60,426 bases of DNA from an uncultured bacterium (lineage in GTDB: Bacteria; Bacteroidota; Bacteroidia; Bacteroidales; CAIXTV01). A program made the translations under genes and the position numbers. Location: contig CAIXTV010000091.1 in assembly GCA_903922465.1 (NCBI GenBank), positions 1-60,426 on the forward strand, in the 5' to 3' direction. The notes below the pieces were generated by a model, which saw only the letters and a list, made by a program, of their open reading frames with translations, searched no databases and was not told the origin of the DNA. Below, piece after piece: positions 27,595 to 36,925 of this stretch (the stretch's first letter is position 1; every line of letters begins with the position of its first letter).

Positions 27595-29064
27595 TTATTC
27601 AACAACACTCCATTCGGTTCCATCGCGGGTATCCTTAAGTTGTATTTTTATTTTATCTAGTTCATTGCGAATCTTATCGGATGTAACGAAATCTTTATTG
27701 GTTCGGGCATCTTTTCGAAGGGAAATTACCAATTGCATGATGTTATCTATAATTTCACTCTGATTGTTGTCTGCCTCAAAAGAAAGGCCTAATATGTCGA
27801 AGCAAAACACTTGGAATATTTCATTCAATATTAGTTTGTCACTTTCATTTATGCTCTCTTTTCCATCATTAGCAGAATTGATAATTCTTGCACATTCGAA
27901 TAACTGTGCCATAACCATTGGGCTGTTAAGGTCATCGTTTAATGCTTTATAACAATTGTCTTTTATTTCAACCAAAGAAGAATTAGCATTCTCTGTAGGT
28001 TGAATTTTCTGAAGAGTTTCATAAGCCTGAGAAAGACGCTTAAGTCCCTTTTCAGCAGCGAGTAAAGCTTCATTTGAGAAATCAAGTGTTCCTCTGTAAT
28101 GTGCTTGCAATATGAAAAAACGAATGGTCATTGGAGCATATGCTTTATCTAATAATGCATTGCTTCCAGTAAAGAATTCTTCAAGAGTAATAAAATTGCC
28201 CAAAGATTTTCCCATCTTTTGACCATTAATGGTGATCATGTTATTATGAAGCCAATATTTCACCGATTCTTTGCCTGTAGAAGCAGTAGATTGTGCAATT
28301 TCACATTCGTGATGTGGAAACATCAGGTCCATCCCTCCACCATGAATATCGAACTGTTCTCCTAAATATTTTGTACTCATAGCAGAACATTCGAGATGCC
28401 AACCGGGAAATCCCTCACTCCATGGAGAAGGCCATCGCATAATGTGTTCAGGTTGTGCTTTTTTCCATAAGGCAAAGTCAAAGGAATTATGTTTCTCTTC
28501 CTGACCGTCTAATTCGCGATTTGAGCTTATCATATCATCCAATATCCTGCCTGAAAGTTTTCCATAAGCATACTTTTCATTATATTTTGTTACGTCAAAG
28601 TATACAGAGCCATTAGAAATATAAGCATAACCCTCCTCCAATATTTTCTTAATCATCTCAATTTGTTCAATGATATGTCCTGAAGCCCGGGGTTCGATGC
28701 TGGGACGCAACACGTTCAGTTGATCCATAAATCTATGATAGCGGTCGGTATAATACTGAACAATTTCCATGGGTTCTAATTGTTCAAGCCTTGCTTTTTT
28801 CCCTATTTTATCTTCCCCTTCATCGGCATCATTTTCCAAGTGTCCAACATCAGTAATATTCCGAACGTAACGAACTTTATAGCCCAAATGTTTTAGATAT
28901 CGGAACACCAAATCAAATGTAATGGCAGGTCTTGCATGGCCAAGATGAGGGTCGCCATAAACGGTGGGGCCGCAAACATACATGCCTGCGAAAGGTGGAT
29001 TTAGGGGAACAAAGAGTTCTTTTTTCCGGCTTAAAGTGTTATAAAGTGATAATTCCATATTCAT
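27595..29064 (-). CDS. cysS: Cysteinyl-tRNA synthetase
   Basis: A 489-residue class I synthetase of full length. [20 protein letters not shown] near residue 31 carries the zinc-binding Cys and the HIGH motif (HLGH). WHLECSAM and HHECEIAQS supply the remaining zinc ligands. KMGKSLGNF is the KMSKS loop. The C-terminal helical anticodon domain ends EWSVVE. The enzyme charges tRNA-Cys. The stop is 12 bp before the M28 gene start, so both are likely co-transcribed. The promoter should lie in the 166-bp divergent gap shared with tdh. Confidence 0.96.
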   Translation of the reverse strand: MNMELSLYNTLSRKKELFVPLNPPFAGMYVCGPTVYGDPHLGHARPAITFDLVFRYLKHLGYKVRYVRNITDVGHLENDADEGEDKIGKKARLEQLEPMEIVQYYTDRYHRFMDQLNVLRPSIEPRASGHIIEQIEMIKKILEEGYAYISNGSVYFDVTKYNEKYAYGKLSGRILDDMISSNRELDGQEEKHNSFDFALWKKAQPEHIMRWPSPWSEGFPGWHLECSAMSTKYLGEQFDIHGGGMDLMFPHHECEIAQSTASTGKESVKYWLHNNMITINGQKMGKSLGNFITLEEFFTGSNALLDKAYAPMTIRFFILQAHYRGTLDFSNEALLAAEKGLKRLSQAYETLQKIQPTENANSSLVEIKDNCYKALNDDLNSPMVMAQLFECARIINSANDGKESINESDKLILNEIFQVFCFDILGLSFEADNNQSEIIDNIMQLVISLRKDARTNKDFVTSDKIRNELDKIKIQLKDTRDGTEWSVVE

Positions 29065-29178
29065 CTGTTAATAGTCCATTCAGCTTGCTAAATTACACAA
29101 AATGCGCGAATGAGGATTTCCATTAAAAAATGTTTTTCAGAAATCAATAATATATCATTGTAAACGATGATATTTTTT

Positions 29179-29186
29179 TACTTTTG
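29179..29186 (+). promoter_or_regulatory. -7 element for tdh
   Basis: TACTTTTG matches TAnnTTTG, with TTG at 29158-29160, 18 bp upstream, as the -33 element. The short dyad ATCAT...ATGAT overlaps the spacer and could be an operator. The tdh ATG is 44 bp downstream. Confidence 0.55.
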
Positions 29187-29230
29187 CCCAACTAAATATT
29201 AATTGAAAATATTTTAAAACTCAATCTCTT

Positions 29231-30199
29231 ATGAAATTTTCTAAAATCTTACTCACTGGTTCAGGAGGACAAATTGGATCGGAACTTACCCTTGCTCTTA
29301 GGGAAATTTATGGCGCACAAAATGTGATAGCTTCTGACATTAAAAAGCCTTGCAGCGAAAAGCTTGAAACTTCTGGCCCTTTCGAAATACTTAATGTATT
29401 GGATAAAGAAGCCATTAAAAATTTAGTACTAAAGTATAATGTTGACATGATAGTTCACCTTGCAGCAATTTTATCAGCTATTGGCGAACAAAAACCTATG
29501 CTGGCCTGGGATGTTAATATCAATGGAATGATTAATGTTTTAGAAGTTGCCCGAGAAATGAAATTAAAACAAGTAATGGTTCCAAGCTCTATTGCCGCTT
29601 TTGGACCAGGAACACCTATCGATAATACACCACAAGAAACGATACTAAAACCAACCACCATGTATGGTGTAACTAAGGTGGCTGGTGAGCTGTTAGGAGA
29701 ATACTATGTAAATAAATTCGGATTAGATGTTAGAGGCCTGCGTTACCCTGGTATCATCAGTAATGATACACTTCCAGGTGGGGGGACCACTGACTATGCT
29801 GTCGCAATTTATTATGAAGCCGTTAAATACGGAAAGTACACTTGTTTTGTGAAGGAAGATACCCGTCTCCCTATGATGTATATGCCCGATTGCCTTAAAG
29901 CCACAATCGACTTAATGCATGCCGATTTCACAAAGCTAAAACATCACTCTGACTTTAATGTTGGAGCCATGAGTTTTAGTGTGAAAGACCTTGCAGATAG
30001 CATCAAAAAATATATTCCCACTTTCACCATCGACTATCAACCTGATTTTCGTCAGGCTATTGCCGATTCGTGGCCAAATTCTGTTGACGACACGGCTGCT
30101 CGCGAAGAATGGGGATGGAAACCCAGTTTCGACCTAGACACTATGACTCAAGACATGCTGAAAGTTATTGGAGAAAAACACAAAAAGGGATTGATATAG
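29231..30199 (+). CDS. tdh: L-threonine 3-dehydrogenase, SDR type
   Basis: A 322-residue extended SDR. The NAD motif TGSGGQIGSEL is at residues 10-20, PSSIAAFGPGTP holds the catalytic Ser, and YGVTKVAGE near 145 gives Tyr-x3-Lys. The segment RGLRYPGIIS and the C-terminal DFRQAIADSWPNSVDDTAARE are typical of UDP-galactose-epimerase-like threonine dehydrogenases such as the Flavobacterium enzyme, which are unrelated to the zinc-dependent E. coli Tdh. It oxidises threonine to 2-amino-3-ketobutyrate. Kbl, which uses that unstable product, is the next gene on the same strand 116 bp downstream; this strongly supports the call. Confidence 0.92.
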   Translation: MKFSKILLTGSGGQIGSELTLALREIYGAQNVIASDIKKPCSEKLETSGPFEILNVLDKEAIKNLVLKYNVDMIVHLAAILSAIGEQKPMLAWDVNINGMINVLEVAREMKLKQVMVPSSIAAFGPGTPIDNTPQETILKPTTMYGVTKVAGELLGEYYVNKFGLDVRGLRYPGIISNDTLPGGGTTDYAVAIYYEAVKYGKYTCFVKEDTRLPMMYMPDCLKATIDLMHADFTKLKHHSDFNVGAMSFSVKDLADSIKKYIPTFTIDYQPDFRQAIADSWPNSVDDTAAREEWGWKPSFDLDTMTQDMLKVIGEKHKKGLI

Positions 30200-30315
30200 G
30201 AAGTACTTAAATTGCCTAAAGTACTTAGAGTGCCTAAAGTTAAAGAAACAATCAGAAAAAGCACTATGGGGATTTTAGGCTTTTAAAATAATATAATAAA
30301 AAAGAAGATTTAACA

Positions 30316-31560
30316 ATGCAAAATAAAATTAATGAGTTTCTTGCAGATGAACTGCAGAAACTTCACGACCAAAAACTGTTTAAAACAGAACGTATCATTG
30401 AAAGCCCTCAGGGTGCTGAAATTATTGTAAAAGGTAAAAAGTGTCTGAACTTTTGTGCCAATAATTATCTCGGTTTGTCATCTCATCCCGAATTAATTAA
30501 GGCTTCTCACGAAGAAATCGACAGAAGAGGTTATGGTCTATCATCCGTTCGTTTCATTTGTGGAACACAAGACATTCATAAAGAATTAGAGCAAAAGGTA
30601 TCCGACTTTTTAGGAATGGAAGACACCATTTTATTCTCATCATGTTTTGATGCTAATGGTGCTGTTTTTGAACCTTTATTAGGTGAAGAAGACGCCATCA
30701 TTACCGATGCATTAAACCATGCATCTATTATTGATGGAATCCGTCTTTGCAAAGCTCAACGATGGATTTACAAACATGGCGACATGCGCGATGTCGAGGA
30801 AATTGATCCTGCCAACGATAAAATGGCAAAAGGTTTGGAACTATGTTTGAAGGAAGCCCACGAAAAAGGCTGTCGCTTTATTATGATTGCTACTGATGGT
30901 TCTTTTAGTATGGATGGTGATATTGCAAAGCTAGATAAGATTTGCGACCTTGCTGATAAATATGGGGCTATCGTAATGGTTGATGATAGTCATTCAACAG
31001 GTTTTCTTGGTAAAACAGGCCGTGGCACTCACGAATATCGTGGTGTGATGGGCCGTGTAGATATTATTACTACCACTTTCGGTAAAGCCCTTGGAGGCGC
31101 TTCCGGTGGTTGTATTTCTGCAAGCAAGGAAATTGTAAACTGGCTACGCAACAAAGCCCGTCCTTATTTATTTTCTAATACCGTTTCTCCTGCAGTGGTA
31201 GGCGCTACTATTAAGGTTATGGACATCTTAACTGCCTCAACCGATTTGCGCGACAAATTGGAACGCAATACCATATATTTCCGTCAGAAGATGACCGAAG
31301 CAGGCTTTGATATCATTCCGGGTGATCATCCAATTGTTGCTATTATGTTTGGTAAATATCCCGATTGCTCTAAGTTAGCCGTTGACTTTGCCAATAAAAT
31401 GTTAGAAGAAGGTATTTATGTAATTGCTTTCTCTTTCCCTGTTGTAGCTAAAGGCAAAGACCGTATCCGCGTACAAGTATCTGCTGGACACTCACAGGAA
31501 CATCTCGAAAAAGCTATTACAGCTTTTACTAAAGTAGGTAAAGAATTGGGAATGATTTAA
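30316..31560 (+). CDS. kbl: Glycine C-acetyltransferase (2-amino-3-ketobutyrate CoA ligase)
   Basis: A 414-residue alpha-oxoamine synthase, PLP fold type I. Motifs are CANNYLGLSSHPEL, DALNHASIIDGIRL, VMVDDSHSTGFLG and TTFGKALGGASGG with the PLP lysine near 257. It is slightly longer than E. coli Kbl (398). The enzyme splits 2-amino-3-ketobutyrate with CoA into glycine and acetyl-CoA. Paralogues such as serine palmitoyltransferase share the fold, but the adjacent tdh makes the Kbl role the best choice. Glycine made here can be cleaved by the glycine cleavage system, whose GcvP is encoded 5.4 kb downstream. Confidence 0.93.
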   Translation: MQNKINEFLADELQKLHDQKLFKTERIIESPQGAEIIVKGKKCLNFCANNYLGLSSHPELIKASHEEIDRRGYGLSSVRFICGTQDIHKELEQKVSDFLGMEDTILFSSCFDANGAVFEPLLGEEDAIITDALNHASIIDGIRLCKAQRWIYKHGDMRDVEEIDPANDKMAKGLELCLKEAHEKGCRFIMIATDGSFSMDGDIAKLDKICDLADKYGAIVMVDDSHSTGFLGKTGRGTHEYRGVMGRVDIITTTFGKALGGASGGCISASKEIVNWLRNKARPYLFSNTVSPAVVGATIKVMDILTASTDLRDKLERNTIYFRQKMTEAGFDIIPGDHPIVAIMFGKYPDCSKLAVDFANKMLEEGIYVIAFSFPVVAKGKDRIRVQVSAGHSQEHLEKAITAFTKVGKELGMI

Positions 31561-31590
31561 TCTTTCAATAAGGTAATCATCCTTATTAAG

Positions 31591-31664
31591 AGCGTCATTG
31601 CGAGCGCAGCGAAGCAATCTTTTCGTTTTGAGATTGCTTCGTCGTTCCTTGTCGCAATGACGCT
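31591..31664. terminator. REP-like inverted repeat between kbl and gltX
   Basis: The outer arms AGCGTCATTGCGA and TCGCAATGACGCT enclose a second arm pair, AAGCAATCT and AGATTGCTT. This nested palindrome lies between convergent kbl and gltX and can terminate both. The arm words CATTGCGAGCG and AAGCAATC belong to a short palindromic repeat I have seen in many unrelated bacterial genomes, so it may also be a dispersed REP-type element. Confidence 0.65.
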
Positions 31665-31675
31665 TTGTTTTTGCT

Positions 31676-33205
31676 TTATGTTGTAATTTCCTGAACTGCT
31701 TTCTCTATCCTCCGACAACTTTCTTCAACCCCTATCAAATGAATGATGGTAGCCAAATCAGGGCCGCTAGAAGAACCTACAAGCGAAATACGAATGGCAT
31801 TCATCACCAAGCCCATGTTGAGTTGATGTTCCATAATGTAATCGTGCAACTTTTCTTTTAATTCTTCAGCATTGCTATTGGCAAGGCTATGGATAAAAGG
31901 AAGCAATTCTTTCAATACATCATTGGCTCCTGTCTTCCATTTATCTTTCACCGATTTGGCATCGAAGGTTTCGGGGGCGAGGAAGAAGAAATTAGTTTTA
32001 TCCCATATTTCGGTGAGCAGATGAATGCGTTCTTTCATCATTTCACAAATCTTGATTACTGTATCGTTGGGGACTTCAATATGTTTTTCCTTTAATATTT
32101 CTGTAAGCCTATCTGAAAGAATTGACAGATCGGCATGTTGGATATATTGATGATTGAACCAACGGGCTTTTTCGGGGTCGAATTTGGCACCCGACTTACC
32201 AATACGTTCGATAGTGAAAACATCAATGAGTTCTTGCATAGTAAAGAGCTCCTGCTCGGTTCCCGGGTTCCATCCAAGGAAAACCAACATATTGATGAAA
32301 GCATCTGGTAAATATCCCCCTTCGCGGTAGCCTGATGAAATATCACCTGTAAATGGATCGGTCCATTGAAGTGGGAAGACAGGGAAGCCCATACGGTCGC
32401 CATCGCGTTTGGAGAGCTTGCCGTTGCCTTCGGGTTTCAATATTAAAGGTAGATGTGCAAAGTGAGGCATAGTTTCTTCCCAACCCAAAAAGCGATAAAG
32501 CAACACATGCAATGGAGCCGAGGGCAGCCACTCTTCGCCGCGTATGACGTGTGATATCTCCATCAAATGATCGTCAACTACGTTGGCAAGGTGGTAGGTA
32601 GGCATTCCATCCGATTTAAACAAGACTTTATCGTCGAGCAGAGAAGATTGAAAATGTACTTCTCCTCTAATTAAATCGTTCACCAAAATGGTTTCGTTTT
32701 CGGGTATGCAAATACGGATAACATAAGCCTGTCCTGAGATGAGCATTGCTTTGGTGGTATCGGCATCAAGTGTAAAAGAGTTTTTAAGTTGTTTGCGGGT
32801 TTCGGCGGTGTATTGAAAGGTTTTCTTTTCAGCTTCAAATTGTTTACGCACGGCATCCAATTCCTCTGCCGTATCGAAGGCATAATAGGCACATCCCTTT
32901 TCTAAAAGAATATCGGCATATTGGCGATACATCTCTTTGCGTTCCGACTGGCGGTAGGGTGCATGGGTGCCTCCCACGCCTACACCTTCGTTAAAATCGA
33001 TGCCGCACCAGCGGAGCGATTCGATAATATATTCTTCGGCACCGGGAACAAAACGCCCTTGATCGGTATCTTCTATACGCAGGATAAAATCGCCCCCGTG
33101 CTTTTTTGCAAAAAGGTAGTTATAGAGTGCGGTGCGGACTCCTCCAATATGAAGAGGACCGGTAGGACTGGGCGCAAAACGCACCCTGATGGCTTTGGTT
33201 GACAT
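31676..33205 (-). CDS. gltX: Glutamyl-tRNA synthetase
   Basis: A 509-residue class I synthetase. RFAPSPTGPLHIGGVRTALY at about residues 9-28 contains the HIGH motif. IEDTD and EEWLPSAPLHVLLY follow, and KLSKRDGDRMGFPVFPLQW is the KMSKS loop near 260. The C-terminal helical anticodon-binding domain starts near 340. The insert after KMSKS fits the form common in Bacteroidota. Whether it is discriminating or also charges tRNA-Gln cannot be judged from the sequence; no gatCAB or glnS lies in the window. It is convergent with kbl. Confidence 0.96.
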   Translation of the reverse strand: MSTKAIRVRFAPSPTGPLHIGGVRTALYNYLFAKKHGGDFILRIEDTDQGRFVPGAEEYIIESLRWCGIDFNEGVGVGGTHAPYRQSERKEMYRQYADILLEKGCAYYAFDTAEELDAVRKQFEAEKKTFQYTAETRKQLKNSFTLDADTTKAMLISGQAYVIRICIPENETILVNDLIRGEVHFQSSLLDDKVLFKSDGMPTYHLANVVDDHLMEISHVIRGEEWLPSAPLHVLLYRFLGWEETMPHFAHLPLILKPEGNGKLSKRDGDRMGFPVFPLQWTDPFTGDISSGYREGGYLPDAFINMLVFLGWNPGTEQELFTMQELIDVFTIERIGKSGAKFDPEKARWFNHQYIQHADLSILSDRLTEILKEKHIEVPNDTVIKICEMMKERIHLLTEIWDKTNFFFLAPETFDAKSVKDKWKTGANDVLKELLPFIHSLANSNAEELKEKLHDYIMEHQLNMGLVMNAIRISLVGSSSGPDLATIIHLIGVEESCRRIEKAVQEITT

Positions 33206-33411
33206 GCTATATATATTTAGGTTGGCAAAAGTACAAATAATTAGAAGAAGTGCCTAAAGCACCTTAAGTGTTTAAGTGTGGGGGTTATGCAGAAGGACGT
33301 AGCAATCTCAAACCCGAAAAGCTGTTTAGATTCTGTGTTAAAACCCAAATTTTGTTTCATCATATTATTATTTGTAATTTTGTTTTTAAGAATAAAAATC
33401 TAAGAGCAGCC

Positions 33412-33750
33412 TTAAGTTAGCTCGGTTAGGGCAGTCTGCAAAGGCTGCTCTAAATATTTATATTGATTTGTTGTTTTTTCAATGTTATCTTTCTTGTAGT
33501 ATTCTGGATTGTATTTCTCTTCTTTTTTCCATAAAGTATATATTAATACTAACAGCTTCCTCTGGGTGGCAACATAACCTTTCATCTTAATATTGCTTTT
33601 ATCAAACAAACGATTGTAGAAGTTCATAAAATGAACATCATATTTTACGGCGGTAATAGCGGGAAAATGCAAAGCACGACGAATGTATTTATTTCCTTTA
33701 TGTGACATTCGGGGTCTTGATTTAACTGATGTTCCATTGCCAAAATACAG
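33412..33750 (-). pseudogene. IS110-family transposase remnant (C-terminal part)
   Basis: A 98-residue open frame beginning MSHKGNKYIRRALHFPAI and containing ATQRKLLVLIYTLWKKEE matches the C-terminal Transposase_20 end of IS110/IS116/IS902 transposases. Homology continues upstream in frame (FGNGTSVKSRPR) to about 33750 and is then cut by a TGA. The N-terminal RuvC-like DEDD domain is absent, so the copy is dead. Beyond it, 33751-34200 is A+T-rich and shows nothing I can identify. Short inverted words AGCAGCCTT and AAGGCTGCT flank the stop. The relic marks past insertion between gltX and hypothetical gene B. Confidence 0.8.
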
Positions 33751-34216
33751 TATAAATCAGAATTTTGTTATGTTGAGAATTAAGCAATCGGTTATTTTGT
33801 CTGCTTTTCGTTTGGGGCTAAATCGACCGATATCATTTGTTTTTTATCCTCATTTCAGACACCTATGATAGGAATTGCTTAGCATTTCATTTTTAAAGAC
33901 AGGAATTATAAATACCACAATTGGGGTTTGCTATTTCCTTACGACTTAAATCTTAGAAATTATAGCTAAACCAAAGGCATTTCGATGAGATATTCATATT
34001 ATAATCGTAACTATTACACTTATATAAAAGTAACCTTATCTTGTACATTTCAAATTCATATTTCCCATTCATAGCTTAGTTTTATTAATTTAGAATAATT
34101 ATAAATTGAAGGAAAAACAAATTTTATCTATCTGTATATCTGCTTATTTGAAATTTCATCATTTTTTTATTCAAAAATACTTGCTTTTATAATATTTATA
34201 TGTTTTGAAAAATTAT

Positions 34217-34224
34217 TATCTTTG
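34217..34224 (+). promoter_or_regulatory. -7 element upstream of array 3 and gene B
   Basis: TATCTTTG matches TAnnTTTG. No -33 TTG is at the normal spacing. If used, the transcript would begin near 34230 and include array 3, giving gene B a leader of about 730 nt or an upstream reading frame. Confidence 0.4.
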
Positions 34225-34243
34225 AGGCTCATTTAAAAATTGA

Positions 34244-34948
34244 ATGCATATGGTTTCTTTTGTCACATATTATATGATTTTAGCATATAGTTCTTCCATT
34301 ATGGAAGCAAGAGATGGAATGATAGAAAATCAACCCAATCATGCTTCGATAAAGAACAACTATTTTTGCTATAACTTTTCTGCTGAAAAATATCAAAGCT
34401 ATTTTTCATCATATTATGCTAAAACCCCAAAGGCTGTAGAGGAAGCTCTAATAATAAGCCCCCTTTCAAGGTCTGCAGAAATGATTTCTGCAGATGCAAA
34501 CTTCGATTTTACACTTGCAACTTCCATTTTTGCACAAGCAGAAATCACCACCACACAATCAGACGCAATAAATACACTATCGGCTGAGTCTGTTGCACAA
34601 GCGGGCGTAACAGTCGATCATGCAGGCACCATGCTTGCTTGTGCAGTGACTGCGTCTGCTACAGCGAGCGTCACGTCCGCTACAGCGAGCGTCATGCCTG
34701 CTTGTGCGAGCTTCATGCCTGCTTGTGCAAGCACTGCGCCTGCACTGCAGCGGTCATCACTGCACAAGCAGGAGCCTCACCCGCTTGTGCACCCGATTCG
34801 CCCGCTTGTGTATTTACATAAATTGCTTATGCCTTTTTCAAGATTGCATGAGCATTATTTGACCTCATCCCATGTTTCTCCTTACTTGACTCTCGAATCA
34901 TGTATTTCATCAAAACACCAAAACATACAATTCATTTCAAAACAATAA
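34244..34948 (+). CDS. Doubtful ORF over array 3
   Basis: An open frame of 234 codons starts just after the -7 element and ends 13 bp before gene B. Codons from about 83 onwards are simply the 21-bp repeat array (34490-34866) read in frame, giving Ala/Cys-rich low-complexity text (MPACASFMPACAST). The first 80 codons show no recognisable domain or signal peptide. A 21-bp period keeps frames open by itself, so length is weak evidence. It could be a leader peptide gene, but I think it is more likely a non-coding leader. Confidence 0.2.
   Translation: MHMVSFVTYYMILAYSSSIMEARDGMIENQPNHASIKNNYFCYNFSAEKYQSYFSSYYAKTPKAVEEALIISPLSRSAEMISADANFDFTLATSIFAQAEITTTQSDAINTLSAESVAQAGVTVDHAGTMLACAVTASATASVTSATASVMPACASFMPACASTAPALQRSSLHKQEPHPLVHPIRPLVYLHKLLMPFSRLHEHYLTSSHVSPYLTLESCISSKHQNIQFISKQ
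34490..34866. repeat. 21-bp tandem array with GCnnnnGC cores (array 3)
   Basis: Cores begin at 34490, 34511, 34532, 34553, 34574, 34595, 34616, 34637, 34658, 34679, 34700, 34721, 34742, 34762, 34783, 34804, 34825 and 34846. The period is 21 bp with a single 20-bp step. The 8-bp core is GCTTGTGC in some units and its reverse complement GCACAAGC in others (34532, 34595, 34762), at the same phase. Variants such as GCTACAGC and GCATGAGC keep the GCnnnnGC frame. The 13-bp linkers are mostly unique. The array precedes hypothetical gene B by about 95 bp. Confidence 0.9.
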
Positions 34949-34961
34949 TAAATCAAACAAC

Positions 34962-35672
34962 ATGAAAAAATTAGTAAAAAAACTGATCCTTGCACTTAAC
35001 TTTCGTTATTTAACATCAAAAAGTAAACTGCAAAAAATGACAAGCATTAGCGCTGCTCATGACGAAAATTCTGGTTTTGTTCCATCGCTTTCTCCAACAA
35101 CTATCGTTGTGAACGACAAAATCGCCGTAGTGAACGAACTATATATCCAAAGGGCCGTTCTCGAAGAAGAAATACAGGGGATTACCAAAGATATTCAAAC
35201 TAAAGAAAGTGAATTAGAGAATATTTTTGTAGATAAATGGATGAAGCAAACACAGGACGCTATCAATGGCGACGAAACCAAAGCCAAGACCTTAGGCTAC
35301 GACATTAAGGGAGAGCAAGCCGAATTGAATAAGGCTTCATCTACCAGTATTGAAAATTCTGTTCCTTTGATTGCAGGAGTAAGCTTCAAAGCTTCTTTGA
35401 CACAAGAAATTGAAATTATTAACAGCGAATCGAAAGATTACATCCTGCCTTTCGATGCACAGGCTCTCGAATTATATGAATTTATTGGTGATGCCGAACC
35501 CAGCAACATCAAAAAAATGACCTATCTGGGTCCAGTAAAAAGGGGGAAATTCATCAATCATTTCGAAGAAGCCGACAAGGGTAAAATAGTATGGTATATT
35601 GCTGTTTATCGTGGAAAAGATTCCACAATACTGAGCGGACTCAGCTTGAAAGTGAGAATGTCGATAATTTAG
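34962..35672 (+). CDS. Uncharacterised helical plus beta-domain protein (B)
   Basis: A 236-residue protein of unknown function. The basic N terminus (MKKLVKKLILALNFRYL) is not a clear signal peptide. Residues about 50-95 form two strongly helical, charged segments (RAVLEEEIQGITKDIQTKES). Residues about 135-236 are beta-rich, with ALELYEFIGDAEPSNIKKM, GPVKRGKFINHFEEADKGK and IVWYIAVYRGKD, compatible with an FN3-like sandwich. I recall similar uncharacterised Bacteroidota proteins but no named domain. It is monocistronic, following array 3 and an IS110 relic, with the minus-strand dus gene downstream. It has the same overall build as A (21166) and C (59498) but no obvious sequence identity to them. 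Confidence 0.7.
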   Translation: MKKLVKKLILALNFRYLTSKSKLQKMTSISAAHDENSGFVPSLSPTTIVVNDKIAVVNELYIQRAVLEEEIQGITKDIQTKESELENIFVDKWMKQTQDAINGDETKAKTLGYDIKGEQAELNKASSTSIENSVPLIAGVSFKASLTQEIEIINSESKDYILPFDAQALELYEFIGDAEPSNIKKMTYLGPVKRGKFINHFEEADKGKIVWYIAVYRGKDSTILSGLSLKVRMSII

Positions 35673-35756
35673 GCTGATAGAGAGTCTTTCACTTCGACAG
35701 GCTCGGCCACTATAGACACTTAGAATTGATAAATGGAGAATTTGTCAATTCTCATC

Positions 35757-36740
35757 CTAAGCCTCAAGCTGTATTTCGGCTAAAGAAAGTAAAAAATCAT
35801 CCACCGCATTAAATTCAGTTAAGGATAGCAGTTGTATTCGCAAGGGTTTAAAGTCGGCAATGTGTTTAAAATAACCCGAATAGTGTTTTCGCATTTCGAA
35901 AACAGCTCTTTTTTCATCTTTTAACTCAAGGGAAGCTTTCAAATGTCGCCGGCAAATGGAAATACGCTCCTCCATCCTTGGTTTTTCAGCAGGAATACCA
36001 TTAAGAAGCATGCTTTTTATTTCTCTGAAAATCCATGGATAACCAATAGTGGCTCTGCCAATCATAATTCCATCGGTAGGAAATAGCCTTTTCATTTCAA
36101 GTGCATCCTCGGCACTCTTCACATCTCCATTTCCGAAAATCGGAATATGAATCGAAGGATGATTGCGGGTTTCTGCTATCAAAGTCCAATCGGCAGCGCC
36201 CTTATACATTTGTGCCCGCGTTCGCCCGTGTATTGCAAGGGCTTTAATGCCGACATCTTGCAAACGCAAAGCAATGTCGATAATGTTTTTATTTTGTTCA
36301 TCCCAACCCAAACGAGTTTTCACACTTACAGGAATACCCACCGCATTCACCACAGCCGAAGTAATAGCAACCATCTTTGGGATGTCATTCAATATGCCCG
36401 AACCCGAACCTTTTGAAGCAATTTTCCTAATCGGACATCCCCAATTAATATCAATAAAATCGGGCATGGCTTCAGCAGCTATTTGAGCCGCTCTTACCAT
36501 AGCGGTTTCATTATTGCCAAAAATCTGTATTCCCAAAGGTCGCTCGCTTTCAGAAAAGCGAAGTTTCTTAAAACTTTTTTCAACATCACGACTCAATGCT
36601 TCCGAAGAAATAAACTCGGTGTATACCACATCGGCACCCATCTCCTTGCAAATCTGCCGAAAGGGGGCATCGGTTATCTCCTCCATAGGAGCCAACAATA
36701 AAGGAAAATCTCCTAATGCAATATTATCTAAGTATAACAT
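35757..36740 (-). CDS. tRNA-dihydrouridine synthase (DusB-type)
   Basis: A 327-residue FMN TIM-barrel enzyme. LLLAPMEEITDAPFRQICKE near residue 15, INWGCPIRKIASKGSGSGIL with the catalytic Cys at 102, VKTRLGWDE, IHGRTRAQMYKGAADW and IFGNGDVKSAEDA are all Dus signatures. It reduces specific uridines in the tRNA D-loop using NADPH. DusB is the ancestral bacterial type and fits best, but position specificity cannot be read from the sequence. It is divergent from gcvP with a 185-bp gap. Confidence 0.9.
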   Translation of the reverse strand: MLYLDNIALGDFPLLLAPMEEITDAPFRQICKEMGADVVYTEFISSEALSRDVEKSFKKLRFSESERPLGIQIFGNNETAMVRAAQIAAEAMPDFIDINWGCPIRKIASKGSGSGILNDIPKMVAITSAVVNAVGIPVSVKTRLGWDEQNKNIIDIALRLQDVGIKALAIHGRTRAQMYKGAADWTLIAETRNHPSIHIPIFGNGDVKSAEDALEMKRLFPTDGIMIGRATIGYPWIFREIKSMLLNGIPAEKPRMEERISICRRHLKASLELKDEKRAVFEMRKHYSGYFKHIADFKPLRIQLLSLTEFNAVDDFLLSLAEIQLEA

Positions 36741-36864
36741 TCTGCAAAACTACAACAATTAATTTGCACTAAAGAATTTACCTTAAAGGTAAGCACATTG
36801 CACCTTATAGTGCTAAACTAAGTTAATAAAGATTTTCTCTCCTTTATTTTATATGAAAAATGCT

Positions 36865-36872
36865 TACTTTTG
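36865..36872 (+). promoter_or_regulatory. -7 element for gcvP
   Basis: TACTTTTG matches TAnnTTTG, 53 bp before the gcvP ATG. No glycine riboswitch-like structure was seen in the short leader. Confidence 0.5.
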
Positions 36873-36925
36873 CGCCATAAATACCATCACCAAACTGTTC
36901 AATACACATTAACGGCCACTACATA

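Noticed and set aside
29158-29175. Operator dyad before tdh
   Set aside because: The ATCAT/ATGAT dyad is only 5 bp per arm and can occur by chance in A+T-rich DNA, so it is mentioned only within the promoter entry.
33683-33868. Plus-strand 61-codon frame over the IS110 relic
   Set aside because: It is mainly antisense to the transposase remnant and has no protein-like features.
34490-34866. CRISPR-like 8-bp repeats with 13-bp spacers in array 3
   Set aside because: Core and spacer lengths are far too short, cores flip orientation, and no cas genes are present.
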